A program made the translations under genes and the position numbers. The notes beneath the pieces are model-generated. The model was not told the origin of the DNA. It saw only the letters and a program-made list of their open reading frames with translations, and did no database searches. Source: Lasioglossum baleicum (taxonomy: Eukaryota > Arthropoda > Insecta > Hymenoptera > Halictidae). Taken from it: DNA of 64,000 nt. The stretch lies in contig NC_134933.1 in the NCBI RefSeq assembly GCF_051020765.1, positions 11,443,461-11,507,460 on the forward strand. Direction: 5' to 3'. Of this stretch, positions 22,775 through 33,639 are shown piece by piece; positions within the stretch are counted from its first letter, which is position 1, and each line of letters begins with the position of its first letter.

Positions 22775-23150
22775 AATGTGGCGACAAAGTTTGTTGCCAA
22801 AATTTAAAAAAATGGAGGCCAAATCGAGGGCAGGGTCTGTCCTCGTTATAGAGGGCAGGTCGGTCGCACTGAGAGCGAACCTAACCTTGCATTCAGAGTA
22901 AATATCGGGCAAAATCGTTATTGTCATTAGTTTAGAATTGCATAATTTAGAAATTGAAATAAAATTCGATTTTCCCTTCTACAGCAAGGATTACTCCGAT
23001 TTTGCTCGATGTTTATTCTTAGATCAAGACTATGTCCGCTCTTAGTGCAACCGACCTGCCCTCTAGGTCGTAGACAAAGCAGGCCATCGTTTGGTCTGAA
23101 TTTTGGCCTCCATTTGGCATGCAATTTTGGCACCAAACTTTGTAGCTAAA
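22775..23150. repeat. Long imperfect inverted repeat
   Basis: ATGGAGGCCAAA...GAGGGCAGGTCGGT(C/T)GCACT...GAGCG near 22810-22880 pairs with CGCTCTTAGTGCAACCGACC...TTTGGCCTCCAT near 23038-23115. The outer arms GACAAAGTTTGTTGCCAAAATT and AATTTTGGCACCAAACTTTG also pair. About 150 bp of AT-rich centre separates the arms. Probably a palindromic DNA transposon; the termini are not clear. Confidence 0.65.
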
Positions 23151-23159
23151 CACCGAACC

Positions 23160-23905
23160 ATCTGTTTGCGCATTGAACTCGGTATTTTGCGACAGGTTTT
23201 TGTCTACAAATTCAAAGAAAATAAAGACCAAATTCTGTTCCAAACATGTCTTAGCACCAAAATGGCCGCCTTTTATTCGCAAAGTCGAACAGATTTCACT
23301 GACTGGGAATGAATAAATTTTGCAGTAACACTTGCGAATTGTTACAGTCCCGCTATAATGATCAGCGCGTTCGTAACACAATTTCCCAGTATCCAGTAGC
23401 AATAGAATTTGCACATACCGGCGTTACGTTCTACGCAAATCGTTTGCATAATTCAGCGTCGGCGAAGTATTTAGCATTCGTTACGCGGTCGCATCTCATG
23501 CGTCTTCCTCCGAAAGCGCTCCCTCATTTTTCAAACGAACCGGCTTCGCTCGGTATCCGGTAGACTTTGACAAATGTAGAGGGTAGCCTGATCGCGACAG
23601 TTCCCTTATCCGCCGAAACATAGCCGTCCGTAAGATTAACCCAATTCTATCTTCCCACGAGTCGAGCGCATTGCTTCGTTCGTCTGTTACGACGTTGAAA
23701 ATGCCTCGAGGCAGTTCGCAAGTAGGATCAGAAGCAACGAGTATGTTGCGCGTGATACTCGCGTTACCTCTCGTCCCTGTTTTGTCTTTCACCGGGGAGA
23801 AACAATCGGATTGCTTTGCCCGTTACGCGGAATCGCACGGTGGCGTTCGTTAGACCGGTTTTCTCGTGAACAAAAATATCCATTTACGAATTAAAACAAT
23901 TTCTT
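23160..23905. other. Gene-free stretch
   Basis: Only short, overlapping frames on both strands. A GGCCGCC/ACCAAA patch near 23250-23290 may be one more degraded arm of the preceding inverted repeat. Confidence 0.35.
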
Positions 23906-24150
23906 CCGACCCACAGTCGCTCGTAAAAGTTTACGTGTAGCCATCGAAGTGGAGGAACTTTCTTCAAAGTGAACCAAAATATTTATTTAAGAAATAAAAC
24001 AGCTGTCGCTCGAAAAAGTCTACGTGTATCCATCAAAGTGGAGGAACCTTTTTAAAAGTGAACGAAAATATTTATTTGCGAAATGAAACAGCAGTCGCTC
24101 GGAAAACTCTACGTGTATCCGATCAAAGTGGAGGAACTTTTTTCAAAGTC
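23906..24150. repeat. 89-bp tandem repeat, about 2.7 copies
   Basis: CAGTCGCTCG begins units at 23914, 24003 (CTGTCGCTCG) and 24092. Each has ACGTGTA(G/T)CC, AAGTGGAGGAAC and AAAATATTTATTT. The last unit runs into a MITE. Confidence 0.8.
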
Positions 24151-24151
24151 A

Positions 24152-24353
24152 AGCGGATCTTTATGCAAAAGAAACATTTCTTACCTGAATTGCAACAAAC
24201 TGGAGTGAATTAGAAACATATTTTCATTCCTATTATGTTTAGAGTAGATTGAGAATAATATAATAGTATTTTCAAATTCTTCCAATGTTTTCACTGTTTT
24301 ACATTACGTTACATTTTTGTCATAAATGCATAAAACCCGTAGTTTAATAATAA
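24152..24353. mobile_element. TAGACTGCGGAT-family MITE with worn ends
   Basis: AGCGGATCTTTATGCAAAAG at the left; CATAAATGCATAAAACCCG then TAGTTTA at the right. Between them are CCTGAATTGCAACAAACTGG and a block ending GTTTTACATT that are typical of the family. It is the inverse of the 11598-11770 copy, and both are joined to the same conserved block. Confidence 0.7.
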
Positions 24354-24590
24354 TTATTTTGTGTCCAAGCAGTTTTTACCTGATCAACGTTTCCATTTTC
24401 AGTTTCGTCGAACACTGAAATTCTTAACTTTAATTGATGTAAAATTTCTTTAGGCGGACCGCATACACAATTGCTGGGCAGTGAATGAGTCTGACCCGTC
24501 ACGCTCCGAGGTGAAACGATTTTCGAGCGAGAAACAGACAGGTATGCAATCGCCATAAAATTTTCACTTCGGTTATGCAGTCTTATGCGC
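24354..24590 (-). repeat. Inverted second copy of the conserved-peptide block
   Basis: On the minus strand it reads GQTHSLPSNCVCGPPKE, then ISVFDETEN, then VDQVKTAWTQNNYY, differing from the 11430-11597 copy at about 6 residues. Beyond the peptide region the sequence CGGTTA/CTTCACTTCGGT near 24570 recurs at 33605. See the 11430 entry for interpretation. Confidence 0.6.
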
Positions 24591-24599
24591 ACAGTATTG

Positions 24600-25205
24600 G
24601 TCTATTTTTTTATTTCACTGTTTCATACAAGTGTTTAAAAAATACTGTAATTAATGATAATGGGAAGCTGGAACACGGTAGAGGAAATTCCATTGTTAGG
24701 AGAAATGGAAGGCTCAACGACGTAGATTGAAAAGGTACGATCAGGATTACGGACGAGGCAAGGTTCACGGTGTGGCATCCACATTTCGTTTACCCCGACG
24801 TGCACATAGAATACGTGTGCCTGCAGCTGTGTATGCATCGATTCCGCAATGTATAGATCAGCCTATTATACCGTGCCGTTACAGTCGCCTTTAACGTGCA
24901 AACACGAGACGAGGAGCTCGTGACATTGCACTGTCTATGATAATACGACACGTGAACTCTATAATCTGGTTTACCAACGGCGGTATCGTTTGCATGCGTG
25001 CAATACGGCTCTCCCGATGGATCTAACCGTGTCAGGGATCTGGAATTTTTATGGGATCTCGCCTGCGATCCTATTCGAGCTCTCGGATGCTCGAATTGAA
25101 TTGCTAATCAATTAGAATCACCTTTTTTTCAACGTGTCCGCTCGTACGATAACAATGTTTCGTGTAATTCAGTGTGGAAATATAATTTGATAACAGGAAT
25201 CTGAT
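24600..25205. other. Gene-free stretch
   Basis: One 67-codon minus-strand frame with no signature; nothing else seen. Confidence 0.4.
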
Positions 25206-25210
25206 AAGTA

Positions 25211-25310
25211 GACAGCGGATTTTATGCATTTATGATAAAAATGAGTTGGTGCCATTTGATAGAATAAAAACGTTAGGTCAATTTAAAAATTCTGTTATAT
25301 TATTTTCAGC
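25211..25310. mobile_element. Left half of a TAGACTGCGGAT-family MITE
   Basis: TAGACAGCGGATTTTATGCA followed by TTTATGATAAAAATGAG, preceded by CTGATAAG, a hAT-like target. After CAGCCTATAAAAAA it runs into a different tandem repeat, so the right end is missing. Confidence 0.7.
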
Positions 25311-25560
25311 CTATAAAAAATATCTGATGAAAACATTTCTGTAATTTCAATAATTCTGGAAGGAGAAGTTTGGAACCATTTTGAGCGGTCCAGTAGTTCT
25401 AAACCATCAAAAATGGCGCTCTTTCAATTATTAATTATTTTCTATCTATAAAAATATCTGATGGAAACATTACTGTAATTTCAATAATTGTGAAAGGAGA
25501 AGTTAGGAACCATTTTGAGCGGTTCAATAGCTCCAAACCATCAAAATGCCGCTACTTTAA
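25311..25560. repeat. Two-copy tandem repeat, 134-bp offset
   Basis: TATCTGATG(A/G)AAACAT, then TTTCAATAATT, GGAGAAGTT, GGAACCATTTTGAGCGGT and AAACCATCAAAA occur at 25321 and 25455. Few substitutions, so fairly recent. Confidence 0.8.
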
Positions 25561-25564
25561 TTGG

Positions 25565-26320
25565 ACAACGCGTGTCAACCGTGTGTCCAACCAGCAGTAA
25601 AATTAGCGCGGCTGGTGCAGGATTAAATTAGGATTTGAAAGGTGTTTTGTGTTTCGTACCGTAATTTCCTCGGTATAGTTAGAAGCAGAAATGCGCGATG
25701 GTGTGTCCACAAACAGGCGTTTAAATATATTTTAATGAGGGAATGCTTGAACAGCGTCTAAACTTAGTGGCACTTCCACACCCGAACATTTCAAACGAGG
25801 TGAAACATTTATACAAGGTGGTCCATAACATTTCTATATATTTTTGTTAGATTTTTCATTTTTATATGAAGAATGTACTGCATCTTACCTGACCCAGCTA
25901 CCTACCTGAATCGAAAGAAACACGTATTCCACCGGCACGTATTAAAACCCTCGTGATACGCGGACCACACACGCAAAGCGAAACAATTTTCAACGCACGT
26001 GCACCCTCCGTATAATGACACACTATCCGCAAACATAGTAGCCCTAACGCGGCGTGACAACCGCTGACATGCTATGATTTTAATAATAATAGGCATTTTA
26101 GGCTACGGTGATTAATAGCGAACCGCGACCGACCATTTCTCCGGATTTTTTCTATCTTCAGCGTGCGGGACCTTGTGGGAACGTCTCTTCAGTTAGCTTG
26201 GCCCGAGACAATTTATTGCTTCGATTATGAGAACGCAACTTTCCATTCGATATAAAACTGTTAAGCAAAACTCAACATTTCCAGGTGGTGAACCAAACTT
26301 TAATGTAATTCCTATTATCA
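25565..26320. other. Gene-free stretch
   Basis: No frame with a signature; AT-rich with a GC-richer patch at 25940-26060. Nothing specific seen. Confidence 0.4.
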
Positions 26321-26324
26321 TTAA

Positions 26325-26712
26325 CCCTTTACAGTCGGAGCTATTTCAACTTGGAAATTAAACATTTCTTCTTTCTTCTTGGATATGAAATTGGTACAAT
26401 ACCTCATACCTAAATATTTAGGAATTGTTTAGATACCAACATATTTAACCTTCTCTGTGTGCATGGGGTGCAAATGCCCAGGCTGACAAAAACGGAAATA
26501 AAAAGTTGGCAAATGAAAAATTTCAAGAAATTTTCTAAGAATGTTATTTGTTATATGTTTAAAATTTTTTAAGTATTATATTGTTATCTTTTAAAAATCA
26601 ATAAAATTTCACAAATAATTACGCGGACGAATTTTTCCTTTCCTTTTGCTCGAAAAATGAATGGGGTCCAATTACCCCCCTGTACACGGTTAATATCCCC
26701 GACTGCTAAGGG
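26325..26712. mobile_element. piggyBac-like MITE with a second one nested in it
   Basis: Left TTAA (26321-26324) then CCCTTTACAGTCGGAG; right CGACTGCTAAGGG then TTAA (26713-26716). The body matches the 49356 element (GAGCTATTTCAACTTG, GATATGAAATTGGTA, TAGATACC). A 241-bp insert (26449-26689) replaces the middle to right part. Confidence 0.75.
26449..26689. mobile_element. Nested piggyBac-like MITE, 241 bp
   Basis: Flanked by TTAA at 26445-26448 and 26690-26693. Ends CCTTCTCTGTGTGCATGGGG and, inverted, CCGTGTACAGGGGGGTAATT, an imperfect pair. AT-rich centre, no coding capacity. Confidence 0.65.
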
Positions 26713-26716
26713 TTAA

Positions 26717-28750
26717 TTGGGTCAGTTTACCTAAGAGTTACAGCACTGTACTCGTGGGCAATAAATGCCCAATCTTCCGTGGCCCATGGTGGCCGGATTT
26801 TTGAAATCCTCGAAAATCGTGAGAGCATAACGAGTCCCAAATTCCTGGGAGGAGGAGCCGGTAAATCAGTGAAAGACTTAATGGGTTGCATTTGGATGGT
26901 GGTATTCGTCTGCAGGTACACCATCAAATTAATTTCTATGGGAACGAGGCGATATCCGAGGCCGAAGAACACGATCGTTTCCCGACGCGGCGCTGGGCCG
27001 AGCCGGGAATTAATTGGACGTGGTTTTAACTTTACTACTGTCACTATTATACGCCCTTATGGCGACTGAAAGAGCCGTGAACTGTGCTGCCCGTACAAGA
27101 TAGTTAACGATTAATACGATCGCTTGTATTTACCGGCGCGTGTTTCACACGCTGACTGGCTAGGCGACGCTAATTACGCTATCAAGTAACGCGAGAGAGT
27201 CGCGCACCGGTCGCAATAATTGCTAATTTGTCTAACTCGCCGCCTCAATTGGACCGAATTCGCTCTGTTCGCCCCGTTTTCCGTTGTTTCCTTTCACAGC
27301 TGTCGTGCCTTTTTTTGTTCGTCCATCTGCGTTAACTTACGGCCGCCATCGCGCCACTTGTTGTTCCATTGAACGGTCAAAAAAGTTCTTCTGTTTGTTA
27401 TGGAGTCGGCAAACGACGCAATAAGACTTTCAATGGTCGTTTACTAGCAATATGTCTGCTCGGGTTGTTTAAACTTCGTTCAAGAAAAATATTGCGGGCG
27501 ATGTGAATTTTATACGCCATTGTTTCTCGCTCTTGAACACAATGGAGAACTAAAACCTAAGATCTTGGATCTAATAATAGCCCTGCAATTCAACCTCGTA
27601 TTTTACGTGGTCTACGCTCTTTTTATTCTCTCGTGTAACGCGGACCACGTGCAGGGTGGATCCAAGAAGCATTTAAAAATCTCAATCTACTGACGGAAAC
27701 TAAAATTTTGTTTTTTAAGTATTTAAGAAGAGGCCAAACTAATATTCACTTTACGTAATGTTTCAATTGAAGGTGACGCACGACCTACGTCGTCATTCTG
27801 CAATTTCATGTTCGGCAAATCAAATTTCCTGCCGACGATTAAACTTGAGGTGCATTTTGCACTTCCTGACACGCATCATTTTTCAAGGATGAAAAACAAT
27901 CGTTTTCAAAGCCACGTTATGTAAAGAGTGCAATTAAAACTCATTGTCAGCCTGGTCGTGCACGTTACCAACAACTTGCTATGTTGTTACAGGTGTTTCT
28001 GATAACAGTACTGAAAACAATAATTGTTAAAATTGTTCTTACGTGTTCTTGGTAAAGTATCTATATTTCCGTAGAATTTCATAAGACACGATAATTCAGT
28101 TTAGAACAAAAATTGTCTAATTTCAGGACTTTCAAACACAGTTTCCCACCTTGGAAACTGTAGTTGTTCAGACTTGTACGAGGTAACTCACCCTGTATGC
28201 ACAATGAACATTATGATGAACAGGTCGATATAATAATATAATATTACAGAAATGTTCCAATTAATGAACAGACACGGATGCGGCATGCCGACTAATATGG
28301 AGCCGGACTGCAGGCGGCGGTTGCAGTTTGCGCAATACAGGATGCACTAATATGGTTCCAGGGGCTCCGATAGAAAGCGAGATACATACGTTATGAGCCC
28401 GTCTCGGCCTCTTTGCATACGCGCCTCGTGTGCGGCTCCTGCAAAAATCACCGTTGATTCCTCGAGAAACCTCTTTCCGAGTTTCGTCGATCCGCCTCCG
28501 TTGTCTCGGTCGCAGTTTCTTGCTCTCATTTCATCTATTTTACCGCCATTTTCACTCAAATCGCACTCCCAACGAAAATCTGCATACTCGATGCTCGATC
28601 CCTGACTACCTCTACAATACTCCACATGCTCGAATGATTAGACGATTGCAAAAGTTCCTGCCCGATTTGAAAATAAAACACAACCGGTTCATAAAATATA
28701 ATACAGTACTGTGAATATTTACAAACTCAGGCATATATGTATGTTTGTGA
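26717..28750. other. Gene-free stretch, GC-richer at 26.75-27.4 and 28.3-28.6 kb
   Basis: Plus and minus frames at 26727-27069 overlap perfectly and neither has a domain. The 28347-28714 frames are similarly mirrored. No splice-bounded exon was found. These GC-richer patches could be conserved regulatory sequence, but I have no direct evidence. Confidence 0.35.
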
Positions 28751-28754
28751 CAAG

Positions 28755-28894
28755 ATACAGTGGATTTTATGTAATTTAAAACAGCGCAAACATTAGAAGA
28801 ATTTCAATATACTTTCAAAATAAACTTCTATTTCACTCCAGTTTGTTGCAAATCAGATAAAAAATGTCTATTTTGCATAAACATCCGTTGTCTA
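28755..28894. mobile_element. TAGACTGCGGAT-family MITE, 140 bp
   Basis: Left ATACAGTGGATTTTATG, right GCATAAACATCCGTTGTCTA. Duplication GTGACAAG (28747-28754) / GTGATAAG (28895-28902), 7 of 8. Shortened centre. Confidence 0.75.
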
Positions 28895-28929
28895 GTGATA
28901 AGAAAGTACGAACTTTTATATGTAATCAG

Positions 28930-29130
28930 TAGACTGTGGATCTTGATGCAAAATAAAAACTTTCCACCTGAATCGCAACAAGCTGGGCTGAAATAAATCT
29001 TTAATTTCTTGCTGAATATGTTTAACAGATTGAAAATAATATACTAGTACAATTAAATTCTTCAAATTATTTTACTGTCAAAAATTAGACCTGTCCATTT
29101 TTATCATAAATGCATAAAATCCGCAATCTA
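28930..29130. mobile_element. TAGACTGCGGAT-family MITE, 201 bp
   Basis: Left TAGACTGTGGATCTTGATGC, right GCATAAAATCCGCAATCTA. Duplication GTAATCAG (28922-28929) / GTAATCAT (29131-29138), 7 of 8. Full-length type with CCTGAATCGCAACAAGCTGG inside. Confidence 0.85.
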
Positions 29131-29138
29131 GTAATCAT

Positions 29139-29276
29139 GTTTATGCAAAATAGAATCTTTTTACCCGATTTGCAACAAACTCGAGTGAAATAGAAATTTA
29201 TTTCCTTTCTCAATGTGTTTAATAGATTAAAAAAGAATATAAGTCTTTACATAAATGTATAAAATCCGCATTCTAT
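29139..29276. mobile_element. Third adjacent MITE copy, left end missing
   Basis: GTTTATGCAAAATAGAATC, then CCCGATTTGCAACAAACTCG, ending TATAAAATCCGCATTCTA. It abuts the right flank of the 28930 copy, so three family members stand within 520 bp. Confidence 0.75.
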
Positions 29277-29279
29277 TCG

Positions 29280-31440
29280 TTCCATATTACACATTTACTT
29301 CAAGTTAATGTTCAGAAGTATCATCACACCTTGCACTATCAAAACACTATTATTTAAATCGTACCTGTCCTTATCCGTGTTAAAAAGTTCCCCATTGAAA
29401 AATGTTTGTTCAACATTTTTCGGCGGCCGAAAAGAAAATGGCTGTGCGGCGGATTACGGCTCGAGTGTTCCCTTAAAAAAGCACCTGACCTTTCCCCGAA
29501 GCTATACCCCGGCAAAGATGAAATCGGTCCGACATTTCGTGAAGTGTTATTTTTTCGAATGGAGATCGAACGATAAATACTGAACTGCAAGCCAGCGAGT
29601 CACGATTTAAAATTCAATCTACAAAAAATATCGGAGACCGAGCAATCACGGTGGTCAGTTTAGGATCGTTCTCTTGCATCTCAGATTAAATCAGAATATT
29701 GTATCTCCCTTAAAGTGATTTCCCCAGTTCACCGAGCATATCGTAGCACTGGAACAAGTCAAAGATCACCCCGAGTGTGGCGATGACCCAGTTACGCCAA
29801 TTTCGCCACAAAAGCCTTTGCCACAAAGTGGCCGGACATTTAATAGGCCGTCGCATATTTGTTAACACACGTGACGACGCATTTAACTCTGCTCTTCTCC
29901 ATCATCTTCGCAGACGTTCCCTGAGCATCTTCAAAGCCCCGGCGCCTGGTAACCAACAGAAATATCATGGTCCTCTCGACAAAGCGGTGTCCCTGGACGA
30001 AAAGAAGGCACGCGCCCAGCAACATTGCGCGTCCATAACCAAATTTAACCCTCACCCTCGGATGACGGGCTTCAAAGAGGAGAGTCCGGCTCGGACCGTG
30101 AAAAGATGCTCCCCAAAAATAGGAGTTCTCGCTTGTAAATCTGAAACGGCTCGATTCCACCGCTGCTCGTCGTCGCAGAAACTCGAAGACAAAAGGTGAC
30201 GATAAATCGTGCGCATGAAAATAAGTTAATGTCAGTATTTTTTCTTAAGTCATCTTAACGAACGTTACTCAGGCAAAGAAGCTGTGAACAAAGCTTGATA
30301 GCAATGTAGGTATTTTTAAGAGCATTTTAGGTATTCTTAGTTTTAGTTTAGGCTAAAATGATCTTGCAGTCAAATGAAGAACAGTTCCTCACTGCATAGT
30401 CTAGTTTTGTTTCCAAAACGCCGGTCAGCAACGTGTCCAAGCTGAATTTCGTCTCGTTCGTACACAAAATAGGGTAAAGGTACCAATTACAAACTTTATA
30501 GAAATTAATAAAGATAACATGAAGTACCTTACTCTTTTCAAAATAAATGCTACGAAATTGTGATACAACCCGGAGGGTAATAAAATAACGATTTTATTGT
30601 GCTATGGCATAAAAGAAATTAATTTGTTATCACAAATTTCTTGTGTCCGCTAAATACAACCAAAACTTCGGTTTAAAACTTCGTTGATATTTCTTTTGCT
30701 TTTGAAGAAAATCGTCCGGAAAAATTTGACGATACAGGGAAAAGGTTGATATCCAATTGTGTATCACAAATAATGCAAAGTAAATTATTCCAGGTCGTCA
30801 ATTATTCCAGTGGACACGTTCTTTAGCAATTGGTAAAAGAGCGATTGTCGGTGATTTGAACATGTAGGTAAATAATAATGTTTTTATAGAACTTTCGTCC
30901 ACACCGAACATGTGAGACGGTGTCGCGGAGACCGGCGACAGAACTGTCATGCGACGAAGTGAACCGAGTCAACGGCCCGAAACAGCGGAAGGGGCGGAAA
31001 CAGCGGGCCGCGCATAAATAAGCGCTTGGAAACCACAATGCATTTGCGGAGAGACGTTGCGTGTGGGCAGAACTCGCGCTATAGCACGGGTCTCTCGACC
31101 TCAAAATCAATGTGAAACAATTTGACTGACGACCTCTCCTGTGACACGTCGTAAATCATAGTTGCATCGAAGGAGACGCTCTCCTCGCGTATACTGCTCA
31201 CTCTGTCCTGTTGTCATACTAGAAAGTAGGGAATAGCGAGAGCTTCGTGTTCCCTCTTGTAGTATAGAGGCCTTTTGTTGGTTTTCCTGCGCCGGTGTTG
31301 ACAGGTTGGACGGTTGTCGATGACGCGGCCGATCAAAATGGCGAACTTTTATATGTTCCGCGATACACACTCGGATCTGCTGAAGGAGGGTTTAGTGTTT
31401 GACTTGGCTTCGTGACGCCTAAACGATTATCAGACTTTCA
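29280..31440. other. Gene-free stretch
   Basis: The GC-richer part at 29780-30200 has a 140-codon plus-strand frame and a 106-codon minus-strand frame over the same bases; neither shows a domain. 30800-31380 has mirrored minus-strand frames. I cannot support an exon. Confidence 0.35.
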
Positions 31441-31450
31441 CTATGCCTTG

Positions 31451-32010
31451 GCAGTGCTTTGAGGAACGTACAGTGGCTCCAAAATATATTGGCACAGTAA
31501 ATATCCAATTTTCGGAAAATTCTAAACTGTTGCCTGTGGATTTTTCTGCGTAATAAAAATTGTCTGCCTTCGTTTCAAGATATAGGAGCCACGTAGACGT
31601 GTATTTCTTCTCTTAATGATTTTAATCAATTGGAGACAACCCAACAGTATTTTTGAATTCGTTAAATATTTTCACTGTCTTGCAGTTGATTTGCGTTTTT
31701 ATCATAAATGCATAAAATCAGCAGTCTGATAATTATTATGCTTCCGCAGTACTTTGAGGAACATACAGTGGCTCCAAAATATATTGGCTCACTAAATATC
31801 CGATTTTCAGAAAATTCTAAACTGTTGCCAATCTTCATGTGACAAATAATTTTTATGAAAAATAAAAATTGCCTGCATCCATTTCAAAATACAAGAGCCA
31901 CATAGATTTATCTCTTCTCTTAATGACTTTAATATGTTTGAAACAACCCAACAGTATTGTTGCATTTGGTTTGCTCATTTTCCTCGTAAATGCATAAAAT
32001 CCGCAGTCTG
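31451..32010. repeat. Tandem duplication (295-bp offset) of a unit holding a Tc1-like end and a MITE piece
   Basis: Both units have TTTGAGGAAC(G/A)TACAGTGG, CTCCAAAATATATTGGC, ATTTTC(G/A)GAAAATTCTAAAC and CAACCCAACAGTAT, and both end in ATAAAATC(A/C)GCAGTCTG, the right end of the hAT-type MITE. The TACAGTGGCTCCAAAATATATTGGC start resembles a Tc1-like terminal repeat. Unit 1 begins near 31451, unit 2 near 31746. Confidence 0.75.
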
Positions 32011-32029
32011 GTCGATCTAATTACCGAAG

Positions 32030-32690
32030 AGTGACACCGTCGACGCACGTGGTGTCCATCGGCAGCATCGTTGACATCGACAAGGTGTCTGCACATGTCG
32101 CAGTTGCAATAAAGGAAGAATACGTGGTCGAGGTCATCTTCCAAGAAGCGAACGTGTCATCTGTGCTGGCAATTAATCGAGACAAGCATAATATGAGTGA
32201 CTGTAAGCAGACTGCAACTGAAATGCAGAGGTGCTTCTCCTGTTTATTTACAGAACATTGTAGATTTCTCTGAACGACGACAATGGCATCGGAGTCTACG
32301 TCGTGGGTGTTGGTGACAACTTTGGTAGAAGCTCGTATACTCGTTGAGTTGAATGTGCGACTATAACGCAGTTGGCACTCGTTTACTCTGTTAGGTAGAA
32401 ATAGCACATAGCAACGTCACAGATTGTTGGCAAATGCAGATAACACTCGCTGCGGGATTCTGGCAAGTGCATGTAGCACTGAAACACGTAACGGGATTTC
32501 AGTGAATGTAATTGACAGTCGTTTACGTTGCAAGCCGTAATCGTGTACAGGTAGCAGTCGTCGTCGTCTACGTGGCGGGACGTTGATAGTTGCAAGTAGC
32601 ACTCGTCAGCAGTGGAAGCAGTCGTCAGTGTCAAGACGCAGCGCGCCGCGATCTGACCACAATGTGGCAGGCAACAGGTAGCCAACATGC
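32030..32690 (-). other. Degenerate repeat-like frame with recurring Cys-Tyr-Leu motifs
   Basis: On the minus strand, 32688-32383 translates with motifs recurring every 11-15 residues: DECYLQLSTSRHV, DDCYLYTITACNV, DCQLHSLKSRYV, QCYMHLPESRS and ECYLHLPTICDV. Near 32395 the pattern passes to another frame (NECQLRYSRTFN), as after a one- or two-base indel. This looks like a decayed minisatellite of about 36-45 bp. Whether it was ever coding is unknown. Confidence 0.3.
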
Positions 32691-32814
32691 TGTCAACAAA
32701 TGGATTTTGCGGAATAGCGATAAACAGCGCTACGCTGACGAGAGATTAGCCGGAGAATTTCTAAATAGATAGTTACATGTATACTAAAGAAAATGTATAT
32801 TACATGTATATTTA

Positions 32815-33250
32815 AAAACATATACATAAAAAACTTTTTGAAAACCACGCTTATATTAAAATGCACTAAAAAGGAGAAAATAATTTTTTTCCTGGTTCTC
32901 AATAAAATACCAGCAATAGTTTAAGCAATTAGTTCAAAATTTCTTCTGTTATAAAATTAGTGTCGGAATCGATAGAAAAATTTAATATAAATTTAAATAA
33001 AATCGTGACATTAGTAACTATAAATAAAAGCGCTCCAAGCTTTTATTTTTATAGTCACTAATGTCATGATTTTATTGAAATTTATATTAAATTTTTCTAT
33101 CTATTCCGACACTAATTTTATAACAGAAGAAATTTTATTAATCATTTAACTGGATACGGATTTTATGGAGAACCAGGAAAAAAATTATTTTCTCCTATTT
33201 AGTGCATTTTAATATAAGCGTGGTTTTAGCAAAGATTTTTTTTATATATT
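32815..33250. mobile_element. Fold-back element, about 435 bp
   Basis: The left arm (ACCACGCTTATATTAAAATG, CACTAAAAAGGAGAAAATAA, CCTGGTTCTC, AGTGTCGGAATCGATAG, ACATTAGTAACTATAAATAA) is repeated inverted in the right arm (about 200 bp each). They meet near 33030-33048 at AAAAGCGCTCCAAGCTTTTA. A shorter relative is at 58210-58480. No coding capacity or clear target duplication. Confidence 0.75.
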
Positions 33251-33299
33251 TTATTTTCTAATTTTATTGTCATCGGAAGCAAGTATGTATACAAAATTT

Positions 33300-33400
33300 C
33301 AGCAGATTGGACTATGGGAAGAGGTTTAAAATTCGATTACAAGATTTGACGCATACAACAACACGGCAAAGTAATATAAGCGTGTTAATTAAATTAGATA
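33300..33400. repeat. Shared tail of the fold-back family
   Basis: GTTTAAAATTCGATTACAAG, ATTTGACGCATACAACAACA and TAATATAAGCGTG occur inverted at about 57706-57780, near the second fold-back element. It may be the true outer part of the same transposon. Confidence 0.6.
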
Positions 33401-33494
33401 ATATTAGAAAATGTTGACGCTGCTACCTCTTTCTAAAATGAACGGCTTAAAACTCGAAAATATTTTTGAAGTGGAAACTTCCTTAGACGCACTG

Positions 33495-33635
33495 CGTACT
33501 CAATCGCTCGGCAGTGAATGAGTCTGATCCGTCACGCTCTGAGATGTAACATTATTCGGCTCCCTTGAGTTTATCCGAGCGAGCGGGAAAAAAGTGTGCC
33601 ATAGAAGTTTTCACTTCGGTCACAGTATTTGTTAA
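33495..33635. repeat. Third, partial copy of the conserved block
   Basis: CGGCAGTGAATGAGTCTGATCCGTCACGCTCTGAG matches 24473-24510 and, inverted, 11432-11465. CGAGCGAG and TTTTCACTTCGGT(C/T)A near 33570-33620 match 24530-24575. The peptide-like centre is absent here. Confidence 0.7.
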
Positions 33636-33639
33636 ATAA

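Noticed and set aside
29777..30199. 140-codon plus-strand frame
   Set aside because: A 106-codon frame lies on the opposite strand over the same bases and neither shows a family signature.
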